Assembly (NCBI GenBank): GCA_023393165.1
Contig: JAEWMJ010000049.1
Coordinates: forward strand, 62,001 to 126,000
Origin: Bacillota bacterium
GTDB lineage: Bacteria > Bacillota > Clostridia > Christensenellales > Christensenellaceae
Direction: 5' to 3'
DNA: 64,000 nt
Shown: positions 39,040 through 48,313 of the stretch, one piece after another
Layout of the letters: the number at the start of each line of letters is the position of its first letter
Position numbering within the stretch: position 1 is the first letter of the stretch
Position numbers and translations under genes: made by a program
The notes under the pieces: model-generated
The model's database searches: none
What the model saw: the letters and a program-made list of their open reading frames with translations, nothing else
Told to the model about the DNA's origin: nothing

Positions 39040-40071
39040 TTGGTTATGGACAAAAAAGCTGCAACAATATTTGACGTCGCCAGGACGGCAGGGGTATCTA
39101 TAGCAACCGTATCGCATGTATTAAATAATTCAGTTAATGTCGCCGACAAGACGAAAGTAAAGGTTCTGGAGGCCATTGAAAAGCTTTCCTATTCACCGAA
39201 TGATGCAGCGAGAAGTATCAGGACGGGAAAAACAAAATCCATCGGTATTATTGTTCCTGATATTATGAATGAGTATTATTCAAATACGATGCAATCATTC
39301 CTGAAAGCTGCATATAGCAAGGAATACACGGTGCTGCTGACATGCTGCGAAAACAATATCCGCTATGAGGAAAAGCTGATCCGGATGCTTCTTGACCGGA
39401 GGGTTGAAGCCATCGGCATAATGGGTGGAAAAAATGATGAAGATCTGATCAGGGAGGTCATGTCAAAAGTACCAATACTCTTAATAGACAGAAGGATTGA
39501 AAACAGCGGTTTATCATGCATTCAATTTGATAATTTTACGGCAATGCGTGAACTGATCTCTGTTTTACATAAGGCCGGGTATACAGAAATAGGCTATATG
39601 TCCGAATCTGTTGAAATGGTCAATATCAGCGACCGGTATCATGGATTTATTCAGGGCATGGAAGAAAGCGGATTAACCGTAAACGATAAATATATTTACA
39701 TTTCTAAGGAATTGCAGCTGAATAAGAATATGAACGGAAAAAAATTAATGACAAAATTGTTAAAAGAAAAAGGCCGTGAAAAACTGCCTAAGGTACTGCT
39801 TACTTCATCCGATCTGATAGCGGCAGGCGTTATGGACGCCATCAAGGAAGCTGGGTATACGATACCAAAGGACTTTGGAATTATCGGCTTCGATAATATC
39901 ATGCTGTCCAATTATACATATCCTGCTCTCACGACCGTACAACAAGATACGGAAATGATGGGGAAAACAAGCTGGGATATCATTTATCAGCTGATCAAAA
40001 GAAAAGCAAAAATTCATCACGACATAGTACTTGAACAAAAACTGATCTTCAGAGATTCCTGTATTTTATAA
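39040..40071 (+). CDS. LacI-family transcriptional regulator
   Basis: The 343-residue regulator has the LacI HTH and hinge (TIFDVARTAGVSIATVSHVL, then NDAARSIRTGKTKSIGIIVPD) and a periplasmic-binding-like effector domain ending in ALTTVQQDTEMMGK. TTG 39040 fits the AAAGG spacing; ATG 39046 in the same frame is the alternative. It is upstream of the sugar locus and shares operators with it, so it probably represses both itself and that locus until its sugar ligand is present. Confidence 0.93.
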   Translation: MVMDKKAATIFDVARTAGVSIATVSHVLNNSVNVADKTKVKVLEAIEKLSYSPNDAARSIRTGKTKSIGIIVPDIMNEYYSNTMQSFLKAAYSKEYTVLLTCCENNIRYEEKLIRMLLDRRVEAIGIMGGKNDEDLIREVMSKVPILLIDRRIENSGLSCIQFDNFTAMRELISVLHKAGYTEIGYMSESVEMVNISDRYHGFIQGMEESGLTVNDKYIYISKELQLNKNMNGKKLMTKLLKEKGREKLPKVLLTSSDLIAAGVMDAIKEAGYTIPKDFGIIGFDNIMLSNYTYPALTTVQQDTEMMGKTSWDIIYQLIKRKAKIHHDIVLEQKLIFRDSCIL

Positions 40072-40120
40072 TACCATATAAATGTGGCAATTACTGCAAC
40101 AGTATAGAATAACAAATAAA

Positions 40121-40136
40121 ATATAAACGTTTAAAT
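40121..40136. promoter_or_regulatory. LacI-family operator O3 before the sugar locus
   Basis: ATATAAACGTTTAAAT is identical over 16 bases to the core of O1. It ends 31 bases before the start codon of the first structural gene. No convincing promoter lies between lacI and O3, so it may act as a roadblock or loop with O1. Confidence 0.75.
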
Positions 40137-40167
40137 AATGGATAAAATCGAATTGGAGGAAATGATT

Positions 40168-41220
40168 ATGAATTCAAAAACAAGATTTTTAAATCAAATG
40201 GAAGGTAAACCAATTGATAGATTAACAATGTGGTACGGAGCAGAGCCGGACCTCACACATAACATAATGAAGCTGTTAAATTTGAGCACCGAAGAAGAAT
40301 TGATGCAGGAACTGCATGCCGATTTTAGAACGGTCCGCCCAAAATACATCGGGCCCAAGCTGGGTCGTTATCCTGACGGCACATTCGATTCCATATGGGG
40401 GATCAAGCGCGGCGGGGGGTTCTGGGGCACGGCTTTAAACCATCCGCTTGAACATGTGGAGGACGTATCCGAATTGGACGATTATGCCTGGCCCACTGCA
40501 GACCTGTTCGATGTAAATTTTACAGAAGAAGAAATAGAGCTTTCAAAACAATACGCGATCATCGGCGGGGAATGGGCGCCATTTTTTATCGAAGCCTACG
40601 AACTGGTGGGTTATGAAAAGCTACTGATGGACCTTTATATCAATCCGGTCCTGGCATGCGAAATAATGGAACGTTGCCTTAATTTTCACCTTGAAATCAA
40701 CGAACGGCTGTTCCCAAAATACGCAAAATACATCGATATGGACTGGTTTTGCAATGATTACGGCATTACTAAGGGCCTGCTTATCGACCCCAATATGTGG
40801 CGCAAATACTGTAAACCCCTGCAGGCCAAGCTAGCTGCACAGGGACATAAATACGGAATGAAAGTCGCCATGCATTCCTGTGGGGATATTTCTTCCATCA
40901 TTCCCGATCTGATCGACATCGGGATACAGATCATAAATCCCATACAGGTCAACTGCCCGGGAATGGATCCTAAAAAATTAAAGCAGGAATTCGGGCGTGA
41001 TATCATTTTCTTCGGGGGCATTGACTATAACGAACTGTTGTCCAACGGTACGCAAAAAGAAGTTGAAGAAGGCACAAAAGAAATGATCGATATCCTGGGG
41101 TACGACGGCGGAATGATCGTTGCGCCCACACACGATCTGCTGATGAGCGAGGTGCCGGCGGAAAATATGGTTACGCTTTATAAAACCGCGCTTGAGTATT
41201 CGCCTAAATTTTTTAAATAA
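40168..41220 (+). CDS. URO-D superfamily protein (MtaA/CmuA-like), first paralogue
   Basis: The 350-residue protein has the uroporphyrinogen decarboxylase TIM-barrel fold, which includes methylcobamide:CoM methyltransferases. The family start RFLNQMEGKPIDRLTMWYG is present. A possible zinc site is His236-x-Cys238 in HSCGD, with His322 in APTHDLL near the end. No haem genes are nearby, so haem synthesis is unlikely. ATG 40168 was chosen because GGAGG is 8 bases before it, not the ATG at 40138. It is the first gene after operator O3. It may act in methyl transfer or as an unrelated sugar-locus enzyme. Confidence 0.82.
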   Translation: MNSKTRFLNQMEGKPIDRLTMWYGAEPDLTHNIMKLLNLSTEEELMQELHADFRTVRPKYIGPKLGRYPDGTFDSIWGIKRGGGFWGTALNHPLEHVEDVSELDDYAWPTADLFDVNFTEEEIELSKQYAIIGGEWAPFFIEAYELVGYEKLLMDLYINPVLACEIMERCLNFHLEINERLFPKYAKYIDMDWFCNDYGITKGLLIDPNMWRKYCKPLQAKLAAQGHKYGMKVAMHSCGDISSIIPDLIDIGIQIINPIQVNCPGMDPKKLKQEFGRDIIFFGGIDYNELLSNGTQKEVEEGTKEMIDILGYDGGMIVAPTHDLLMSEVPAENMVTLYKTALEYSPKFFK

Positions 41221-41240
41221 TTTTCAAATGGAGGATCGCC

Positions 41241-41591
41241 ATGAATCTATATTGTGTTGTAAACGAACTAAAACCTGAGGGTGTCGCGCCTTACAGTGAA
41301 TATCACAAAAATGCGCATAAAACAGAATGGAAGACACAGTTAAAAGCACTCCGCGATGCGGGCATGGAGATATGCAACGTGTACATTTGGAAGAATCATG
41401 CCATTATGATCGTCGGGTGCGAAGATCTGAATGTCTGTTACAAAAAACTGGCTACAATGCCGGACAATCTCAGATGGCAGAAATTGATGAACGGATTCTT
41501 TTTAAACGATCCCAAATTTGACGGCACAAAAACGATTTCGATCGAAAAGATTTTTGATTTGGTTGAGCAGTCAAAATGCTTAAGCGAATGA
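41241..41591 (+). CDS. L-rhamnose mutarotase-family protein
   Basis: The 116-residue protein belongs to the RhaM/DUF718-like ferredoxin-fold group that interconverts sugar anomers. The family pattern is visible: YCVVNELKPEGVAPYSEYHKN at the start (key His in HKN near residue 25), an ICNVYIWKNHAIMIVGCED strand pair and a RWQKLMNGFF segment before the end. The sugar need not be rhamnose; the locus lacks rhamnose isomerase or rhamnulokinase. GGAGG precedes the ATG. Confidence 0.82.
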   Translation: MNLYCVVNELKPEGVAPYSEYHKNAHKTEWKTQLKALRDAGMEICNVYIWKNHAIMIVGCEDLNVCYKKLATMPDNLRWQKLMNGFFLNDPKFDGTKTISIEKIFDLVEQSKCLSE

Positions 41592-41629
41592 AATAACAGG
41601 GGGGAAAAAATCAAATGGAGGAAATTAAA

Positions 41630-42679
41630 ATGGTGAAAAAGCAAATTTTTATTGTTATTGCTATTGTTCTTTGCGTGGCTATGCTAGCAGCTTGCTCCAC
41701 GACAGGACCTGCTGAAAAATCAGCGTCTGAATCTTCGGCAGCTGCAGTGTCTGAATCAGCCCAAACGCCCGTCGAAAGCGAACAAATCATCGTTGGTTAT
41801 AATGCATATTCCGATTCGATCGCTTTCTCAAAAAGCATAAGCGACAATATGCAGAAAAATGCTGACGAAAGAGGTGCTAAATTGCTCAGAGCGGATACGA
41901 ATGGCGACGCTACGACTGCTCTGAAAAATCTTGATACATTCCTGGCGCAAGGTGCCAATTTTATAGTAGACTCAACATGGGTAGACGCTGCAACGCAGAC
42001 AATGGCCGAAAAATGCATGGAAGCGGGCGTACCGTATATTTCTATCGATATTCCTGTAAACGAAAAATTCAAGAGCAATTCCTATTTTATGGGTGTTAAC
42101 AATTACGGCGCAGGCACGGTTACGGGAGAAGCGGCAGCGGAATTTATTAAAGCAAACTGGGAGAACAAGTTGGATTACATACTTGTTTCCTATACGGAAA
42201 GTACTGGCGAAGTGCTCAAACAAAGGATCTACGGCGTAATTGATGCTGTGAAAAATGCCGGTATTGACATTGCCGACGAAAATGTTGTGTGGGTAAACCC
42301 ACAGTCAACCGATGCGACCGTTGAAACCAAATCTCTGACCACAGACTTTTTGACGGCTCATCCGGATGCAAAACACATTTTGATGTGCTGTGTAAACGAT
42401 CAGGCCGCAATGGGTATGAACTCTGCTGTGGATACATCCAACAGGGCTTCTGACGTTCTGATTGTCGGGCAGGGCTGCGATGATCCTGCTATTGAAAACC
42501 TGAGAAAGGCAGAAGACAACGCATGGATCGGCTCCACAGGGTATTTCCCGGAAACATACGGCAACTACGTTTTCGGGATCATCGACACCTTGCTGGAAGG
42601 CGGCAATCCTCCTGAAGATACCTACGTAGAAAACGTATTTATCACAAAAGAAAACATTAACGAATACTATCCCCAATAA
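41630..42679 (+). CDS. Sugar ABC transporter substrate-binding lipoprotein (RbsB-like)
   Basis: This is a 349-residue extracellular sugar-binding lipoprotein. The signal peptide is followed by lipobox LAAC near residue 22 and an Ala/Ser/Glu linker. The mature part is a periplasmic-binding-protein fold of the ribose/galactose class with GYNAYSDSIAFSKSISDNM and a two-lobed pattern. ATG 41630 was preferred because GGAGG (41617-41621) lies 8 bases before it; ATG 41615 is in frame upstream. A terminator-like hairpin after the gene would raise its dose over the other transporter genes. Confidence 0.92.
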   Translation: MVKKQIFIVIAIVLCVAMLAACSTTGPAEKSASESSAAAVSESAQTPVESEQIIVGYNAYSDSIAFSKSISDNMQKNADERGAKLLRADTNGDATTALKNLDTFLAQGANFIVDSTWVDAATQTMAEKCMEAGVPYISIDIPVNEKFKSNSYFMGVNNYGAGTVTGEAAAEFIKANWENKLDYILVSYTESTGEVLKQRIYGVIDAVKNAGIDIADENVVWVNPQSTDATVETKSLTTDFLTAHPDAKHILMCCVNDQAAMGMNSAVDTSNRASDVLIVGQGCDDPAIENLRKAEDNAWIGSTGYFPETYGNYVFGIIDTLLEGGNPPEDTYVENVFITKENINEYYPQ

Positions 42680-42694
42680 AAATTAAACAGAATC

Positions 42695-42727
42695 AAAAAA
42701 CAATGTAATCTCCCCTGCATTGTTTTT
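42695..42727 (+). terminator. Attenuating hairpin between binding protein and ABC ATPase genes
   Basis: AAAAACAATG (42696-42705) pairs with CATTGTTTTT (42718-42727). It probably causes partial termination, so that the binding protein is made in excess, as is common in such operons. Confidence 0.65.
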
Positions 42728-42779
42728 CTCAAAGCATACGTTGTCTAAATGGAGTTTAAAAAAATCTGGTGGTGTAAAT

Positions 42780-44264
42780 ATGGAAAAATTGCTGGAGATG
42801 AAAAATATCACAAAACGGTTCCCTGGTGTTTTGGCATTAAACAAAGTTCATCTGGAATTGCACCAGGGAGAGATATTAGCCCTGCTTGGAGAAAATGGAG
42901 CCGGCAAGTCGACATTGATGAAGATATTATCCGGCGCGTATGTTCCCGATGAGGGTGAGATTTATTTCGAAGGAGAACAGCTGGAGCCGAAAAATCCCGG
43001 TGAAATGCTCAATAAAGGTATCGCGGTTATGTATCAGGAATTGAATTACCTGGACGATCTCAGTATTGCCGAAAATATTTTCCTGGGCAATCTGCCACTG
43101 TCCAAATGGGGCAAAGTCAATTATAAAAAACTATACAACGATACACAAAAATTGCTTGATATCGTGGGCCTCAAATACGATCCCAAAAAAGAAGCGGTGC
43201 ATTTATCAATCGCCGAAAAACAGCTGATGGAGATCGCCAAGGTATTGTCTAAAAAAAATAAAGTGCTTGTTATGGATGAGCCGACGTCGGCCCTTAACGA
43301 ATCCGAAGCCAAATTGCTTTTCAAACTGCTTCGCGAACTGGTCCAGGACGGCAAATCGATTATCTATATATCACATAAAATGGATGAAATATTCGAAATA
43401 TCCGACAGGGTGGAAGTACTCAGGGACGGCACATATATCGATACCGTAAAAACAAAAGAAACCAATGCGGTCAAACTGGTATCCATGATGGTGGGCAGAA
43501 CGATCGACGATATGTATCCAAAAGAAGTGATCCGGCATGGTGATGTTGTACTTGAAGTAAAAGGATTGACCGGTGCTCAGATCCACGACGTAAGCTTCAA
43601 TATCAAAGCTGGGGAGATCGTGGGCCTTTTCGGTTTAATGGGTTCGGGCAGAACAGAGATCGCCGAAATGATATTCGGTAAAAGAAAAGTTCTTTCGGGC
43701 ACCGTGACCGTAAACGGGAAAGAAGTACCCATGAAGAGTCCTGCGGAAGTCATCAAATCCAAAATCGGTTATGTGCCGCGCGAGCGAAAGAAAGACGGGC
43801 TGGTATTAAGTTCAACCGTCAGCGAAAACATGACGTATATCTATTTAAAAAAGCTGCGCAAATCCATTGGCTTGAATAAATCTCTGGAAAGCAAAGTAGT
43901 CGGGGAATGGATCGAAAAGCTGAATATAAAAACGCCAAGCCCCAATACGATTGTGGATTCTCTTTCAGGTGGCAATCAGCAAAAAGTCGTCATTGCAAAA
44001 TGTATGCTGGACGAACCCAAGGTATTGATGCTGAACGAGCCTACCAGGGGCGTTGACGTGGGCGCGAAAGTCGAAATTTATAAAATGATAGAAAATTTGT
44101 GCAAAATGGGTATTGCGATACTGATGATATCTTCAGAAATGCCGGAAATAATGGGCATTGCCGACCGGATCGTTGTTGTTCACGAAGGAAAAATAACAGG
44201 CGAATGCAGCCGGGAAGAATTCAGTCAGGAAAAATTAATGCTTTTGGCAATAGGGGGTAATTAA
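42780..44264 (+). CDS. Sugar ABC transporter ATPase (RbsA-like, double domain)
   Basis: The 494-residue protein has two fused ABC domains, as in ribose, galactose and xylose transporters. Domain 1 has Walker A GENGAGKST near residue 38, signature LSIAEKQ and Walker B VLVMDEPTSALN. Domain 2 has the usual degenerate Walker A GLMGSGRTE near 282, signature LSGGNQQKV and LMLNEPTRGVDVG. ATG 42780 gives the conserved N-terminus. It is followed by the permease gene after one base. Confidence 0.95.
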   Translation: MEKLLEMKNITKRFPGVLALNKVHLELHQGEILALLGENGAGKSTLMKILSGAYVPDEGEIYFEGEQLEPKNPGEMLNKGIAVMYQELNYLDDLSIAENIFLGNLPLSKWGKVNYKKLYNDTQKLLDIVGLKYDPKKEAVHLSIAEKQLMEIAKVLSKKNKVLVMDEPTSALNESEAKLLFKLLRELVQDGKSIIYISHKMDEIFEISDRVEVLRDGTYIDTVKTKETNAVKLVSMMVGRTIDDMYPKEVIRHGDVVLEVKGLTGAQIHDVSFNIKAGEIVGLFGLMGSGRTEIAEMIFGKRKVLSGTVTVNGKEVPMKSPAEVIKSKIGYVPRERKKDGLVLSSTVSENMTYIYLKKLRKSIGLNKSLESKVVGEWIEKLNIKTPSPNTIVDSLSGGNQQKVVIAKCMLDEPKVLMLNEPTRGVDVGAKVEIYKMIENLCKMGIAILMISSEMPEIMGIADRIVVVHEGKITGECSREEFSQEKLMLLAIGGN

Positions 44265-44265
44265 A

Positions 44266-45249
44266 ATGTCTATCCAAGAAAACAAAGGCAGTAATGCTGC
44301 TTTACGATTATTGAAAAACGGTGGAACCACGTTCAGTCTTATATTGGTATACATCGTTATTTGTGTCGTGTTCGGCATACTGTCACCGTATTTTTTTACG
44401 TTGCAAAATTTCCTGAATATCGGTATCTATACATCAATTATCGGCGTAATGGGCGCCGGCGTAACGGTTGCCATGCTTTTAGGCGCAATGGATATTTCCC
44501 AATATGCTACGGCCACCTTGTCGAGCGTTACAGCAGCTATGCTGCTTAACGGAAACTCAAATTTGTTTGTGGTCATTGCGGCCGCAATTGCAGTAGGCAT
44601 TATCTGCGGTATTGTCAACGGCACGCTTGTTTCCGTGCTTAAAATCTCGGCGATTATCGTTACGCTTGGAACCATGCAGATTTTCAGAGGGATCGCATAT
44701 CTGCTTGCAGGAGGGAAAACCATCATGATCGATAATCCTTCCTATGACCTCATCGGAAAAGGCTATATTGCAAATATGGTTCCCATCTGCATCATTATCA
44801 TGGTGATCGTGTTCGTTTTGATTTATTACCTGCTGAGACATACCGGATTTGGCAGGCAGGTATATGCGGTGGGCGGAAACGAAAGCGCAAGTTATTTGTC
44901 CGGTATCAATGTTGTAAAAGTTAAATTTTTAGCGCTGGTTCTTTGCAGTGTATGTTCGGCAATCGCGGGACTGATCACCTCCTCGCAGGTTAGTGCGGCG
45001 ATCCCGTCCAACGGCGTCGGTTCGGAAATGGGCGTGCTCTCTGGCGTTATTTTAGGCGGTATCAGCCTTTCAGGCGGCAAAGGACGGATTTCCGGCACAG
45101 TGATCGGAATACTTATACTAGCTACCATTCAAAACGGCTTAACGCTTTTGAGCGTCCAATCTTTCTACCAGATGATCATTAACGGTATCGTATTGATTCT
45201 GGCGGTATTGATGGATGTTGTCAGAAGCGGCGCATTGAAAAAACAATAA
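44266..45249 (+). CDS. Sugar ABC transporter permease (RbsC-like)
   Basis: The 327-residue integral membrane protein has about ten hydrophobic segments and matches the ribose-type permease family. Family features include TLQNFLNIGIYTSIIGVMGAG near residue 45, LLGAMDIS near 72, and the cytoplasmic loop TGFGRQVYAVGGNESASYLSG near 190 that contacts the ATPase. Only one permease gene is present, as expected for this transporter class (a homodimer). Confidence 0.94.
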   Translation: MSIQENKGSNAALRLLKNGGTTFSLILVYIVICVVFGILSPYFFTLQNFLNIGIYTSIIGVMGAGVTVAMLLGAMDISQYATATLSSVTAAMLLNGNSNLFVVIAAAIAVGIICGIVNGTLVSVLKISAIIVTLGTMQIFRGIAYLLAGGKTIMIDNPSYDLIGKGYIANMVPICIIIMVIVFVLIYYLLRHTGFGRQVYAVGGNESASYLSGINVVKVKFLALVLCSVCSAIAGLITSSQVSAAIPSNGVGSEMGVLSGVILGGISLSGGKGRISGTVIGILILATIQNGLTLLSVQSFYQMIINGIVLILAVLMDVVRSGALKKQ

Positions 45250-45274
45250 AAGAAGGAAAGCGGGGTACTTAAAA

Positions 45275-46351
45275 ATGGATAATAATATATGGCTCCCTAA
45301 CAAAGACAGGCTAATCGCAACTTTGAGGGGCGAAATACCCGACCGGGTATCCTGGACGGAAATGCTTATTGAACCTAAAAATGTTGAAAGAATAGTAGGA
45401 AAAGATGTCGGTAGCACGATGGCAGCTTCCAGGGGGGCTGGAGAAGGCGATATTTTAGTTCCCCCTCCGATGGCGCCGGAATACTATTTTAAAATATTGG
45501 AATACACATGCCAGGATACAGTGGTTCTGGAGTCACTTTGGGCGCCTTTTCAGGTAAAAGAAATGGATAGTATATATGCCGTACAAAAGGGAGGCGTGGT
45601 AAAGTGCTGGGACGACCTGGACAAAGTGATCGCGCCAAACCAGGACGATATTACGCCCAGAATTCAATATGTGAAAGAATATGTGAAAGCCGCAAAAGAG
45701 AAAAACATCGGCGTTACATATACGACGGGCGCATTTTTCCAGTATTGTTATGAATACCTCATTGGGTTTGACAATTTTTGCATCATGGTTCTTGAGGACC
45801 CGGAGCTGTTGGAACATTGCCTCGATCTGGTGCTGAAGTATTATCTGGATATTACCGACAGGGTGATCGAAGAAGGGGTGGACGTTTTGTTTTTCGCGGA
45901 CGACGTCGCATACCGTTCAGGAACGTTTATCAATCCTCAAATGTTTAAAGATATGTGGCTCGGCAGAATGCAGAAGCTGACGCAAAAAGCCAAAGACGCC
46001 GGTATCCCTGTCATGTTCCACTCGTGTGGCAATGTGACGCCTATTATTGATAGTGTGATCTGCAATATGGGCACGGATTGCCTGCATCCCATTGAACCCT
46101 ATTCCATGGACATATATGCAATAAAAGAAAAGTATTCGGACAGATTCTGCGTTGCCGGAAATCTTGATATTGCAGGGCCGTTTGCCTTCGGTACTCCTGA
46201 GGAAGCCTACATGGAAGCAGCCCAAATGATAGAGAAGCTGAAAAAGGGCGGCAAATACATCTTTGCGACAAGTCACAGCGTTACGGACGATATTCCGTTT
46301 GAAAACTTAAATGCCGTAATCAAGGCTCTGAAAGATACAGGGAAATATTAA
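45275..46351 (+). CDS. URO-D superfamily protein, second paralogue
   Basis: This 358-residue protein is a second URO-D/methyltransferase-fold member in the locus. The start KDRLIATLRGEIPDRVSWTEM is typical. His249-x-Cys251 (HSCGN) and His334 (SHSVTDDIP) match the positions of the possible zinc ligands in the first paralogue, but overall similarity is low, so this is not a recent duplication. No corrinoid protein gene is present. It may use the transported compound or act on a methyl ether, which remains speculative. Confidence 0.82.
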   Translation: MDNNIWLPNKDRLIATLRGEIPDRVSWTEMLIEPKNVERIVGKDVGSTMAASRGAGEGDILVPPPMAPEYYFKILEYTCQDTVVLESLWAPFQVKEMDSIYAVQKGGVVKCWDDLDKVIAPNQDDITPRIQYVKEYVKAAKEKNIGVTYTTGAFFQYCYEYLIGFDNFCIMVLEDPELLEHCLDLVLKYYLDITDRVIEEGVDVLFFADDVAYRSGTFINPQMFKDMWLGRMQKLTQKAKDAGIPVMFHSCGNVTPIIDSVICNMGTDCLHPIEPYSMDIYAIKEKYSDRFCVAGNLDIAGPFAFGTPEEAYMEAAQMIEKLKKGGKYIFATSHSVTDDIPFENLNAVIKALKDTGKY

Positions 46352-46378
46352 ATCATAATTTACTGAGGTGGAATTTTA

Positions 46379-47374
46379 ATGAGCAAATTTAATTATTCGA
46401 TTATTTTAGGTAATGTTGGCTCATGTAGCGACAGGTACATGACATGCAGCTATTCTGATCCTTTTACGGTTGAACAGCTGTTCGACCGCGTAACATCGGT
46501 AAAGGCGGTATCGGGCGTTACAGGCGTTGAATTGGTTTCCAACTGGCACATTACCGAAAAAAGTGTTAAAACGGTAAAAGAATTACTTGAAAAACACGAT
46601 TTAAAACTGGTTTCCATTATTCCAGACCAGTTTGCAGTTCGCAAATGGGGAAAAGGCGCATTTATATCCAAGGATAGCGCTTTAAGAAGAGCTGCGGTGG
46701 AAGAAGTAAAAGAAATCATCGACTATGCTTCAGAATTGGGATGCAAGCTCATATCGTTATGGCCGGGGCAGGACGGATATGATTATTATTTTACTGCGGA
46801 TTATGCCCAGGAAAGAACCTGGTTCGAGGAATGCCTGACAAAATGCTGCGATTATAAAAAGGATACGAGAATCTCGGTTGAATATAAACCCAAAGAACCC
46901 AGAAACAGAAGTTATCCTTCAAACGTATATTCAACGCTGCTCATGGTAAAAGAAACGGGCAGAGATAACTGCGGCGTTACGGTTGATTTCGGACACGCCC
47001 TTGTGGCATACGAAAATGTGGCGGAATCCGTTTTGATTTTAAAGAAATATGGGGACAAACTGTTTCATCTGCACATGAATGACAGCTACGGTTACTGGGA
47101 TGATGATATGATTGCGGGTTCCATCCATACGATCCAATATCTGGAGATGTTTTATTGGATGAAAAAAACCGGATATCAGGGATACATTTCAACTGACCAA
47201 TATCCGTACAGGGAAAACGGAAGGGACGCTGTGATGCAGACTGTTGCATGGATGGAGTGCTTTGAAGAAATAGCGGACAGAATGCTGGAAGATAAAGAAG
47301 TAGACCAGGTAATCCGCTCGGGCGATGCGGTGGCAGCTACGGCCATGCTTAGAAGAATTATGTTTCAAAGATAA
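46379..47374 (+). CDS. Sugar phosphate isomerase/epimerase (AP endonuclease 2-like TIM barrel)
   Basis: The 331-residue TIM-barrel protein belongs to the xylose isomerase-like superfamily of metal-dependent isomerases and epimerases. Likely metal and substrate residues appear in ISVEYKPKEPRNRS near residue 163 (Glu), GVTVDFGHALVAYEN near 200 (Asp, His) and LFHLHMNDSYGYWDDD near 228 (His, Asp). TGAGGTGG lies before the ATG. It is probably the isomerase step of the pathway, acting before or after the kinase encoded next. Confidence 0.85.
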   Translation: MSKFNYSIILGNVGSCSDRYMTCSYSDPFTVEQLFDRVTSVKAVSGVTGVELVSNWHITEKSVKTVKELLEKHDLKLVSIIPDQFAVRKWGKGAFISKDSALRRAAVEEVKEIIDYASELGCKLISLWPGQDGYDYYFTADYAQERTWFEECLTKCCDYKKDTRISVEYKPKEPRNRSYPSNVYSTLLMVKETGRDNCGVTVDFGHALVAYENVAESVLILKKYGDKLFHLHMNDSYGYWDDDMIAGSIHTIQYLEMFYWMKKTGYQGYISTDQYPYRENGRDAVMQTVAWMECFEEIADRMLEDKEVDQVIRSGDAVAATAMLRRIMFQR

Positions 47375-47395
47375 CTCGTTTACCAGGAGGTGCAA

Positions 47396-48286
47396 ATGAA
47401 GATAGTGAATTTCGGTTCTTTGAACATCGATTATGTATATTCCGTTGACCACATCGTCGTACCCGGCGAGACAATTTCATCCGGTGGCCTTCAGATTTTT
47501 TGCGGAGGAAAAGGATTAAACCAGTCGGTCGCCCTGGCAAGGGCCGGAGCGGAGGTGAGTCACGCAGGGGCTGTGGGAGAAGACGGCGGCATGCTGCTTG
47601 ATCTGCTTGGGCAAAACGGCGTAAGCTGCAATAATGTTTTTCAGGTAAAAGGCAGCAACGGATGCGCTATCATACAGGTGAACAAGGCCGGTCAAAACAG
47701 CATTATTCTTTACGGCGGAAGCAACAGGTCTCTGACAAAAGATATGATAGATCAATCCCTTGAATCTGTCTTAAGCGGCGATTTCGTTCTTTTGCAGAAC
47801 GAGACTAATTTAATTGATTATATCATTGACGCCGCATATGCAAAAGGCGCGCGTGTCATTATGAATCCGTCTCCATACGATGAGGCGGTAAAATCCTGCG
47901 ATTTGTCCAAGGTATGGATGATATTTGTCAATGAAATAGAAGGCGGACAAATAGCCGGCACAAACGATATTGCGCTTATTCCGGAAAAAATATTGGGACT
48001 ATACCCGGAAATGAAAATTGTGCTTACCCTTGGAGAAGAAGGCTCTCTTTACTGCGACAAGACGCAAACGAGCAAAACAGAAATATTCAGAACAGAGGTG
48101 GTTGATACCACCGCGGCAGGCGATACATTTCTGGGATATTTTATTGCTTCTACCATACGCGGCATGAAACCCAAAACCGCATTGGCGGCCGCTTCAATGG
48201 CTGCATCGCTGGCAGTATCCAGAAAAGGGGCGGCGCATTCAATACCGTTACTTGCAGAAGTTGAAGAGGCGCTTGAGCATATCTAA
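47396..48286 (+). CDS. PfkB-family carbohydrate kinase (ribokinase-like)
   Basis: The 296-residue protein is a ribokinase-type sugar kinase. The first PfkB signature is IFCGGKGLNQSVALARAGAE near residue 37, and the second is DTTAAGDTFLGYF near 237 with the catalytic Asp. An A/G variation in the anion hole (TAAGD instead of TGAGD) is common in the family. ATG 47396 follows AGGAGG at 7 bases; the frame opens at GTG 47390. It is the last gene of the sugar locus and is followed by a terminator. Confidence 0.92.
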   Translation: MKIVNFGSLNIDYVYSVDHIVVPGETISSGGLQIFCGGKGLNQSVALARAGAEVSHAGAVGEDGGMLLDLLGQNGVSCNNVFQVKGSNGCAIIQVNKAGQNSIILYGGSNRSLTKDMIDQSLESVLSGDFVLLQNETNLIDYIIDAAYAKGARVIMNPSPYDEAVKSCDLSKVWMIFVNEIEGGQIAGTNDIALIPEKILGLYPEMKIVLTLGEEGSLYCDKTQTSKTEIFRTEVVDTTAAGDTFLGYFIASTIRGMKPKTALAAASMAASLAVSRKGAAHSIPLLAEVEEALEHI

Positions 48287-48313
48287 AGCAGCAAAATGTA
48301 ACAGGATATCATA

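Noticed and set aside
40168..41220. Haem biosynthesis role (hemE) for the URO-D proteins
   Set aside because: There are no other tetrapyrrole genes, two divergent paralogues lie in a sugar operon, and the conserved His-x-Cys positions fit the methyltransferase-like branch better.
41241..41591. Assignment of the locus to L-rhamnose use
   Set aside because: Only the mutarotase-family protein points to rhamnose; rhamnose isomerase, rhamnulokinase and aldolase are absent, so the substrate is left open.
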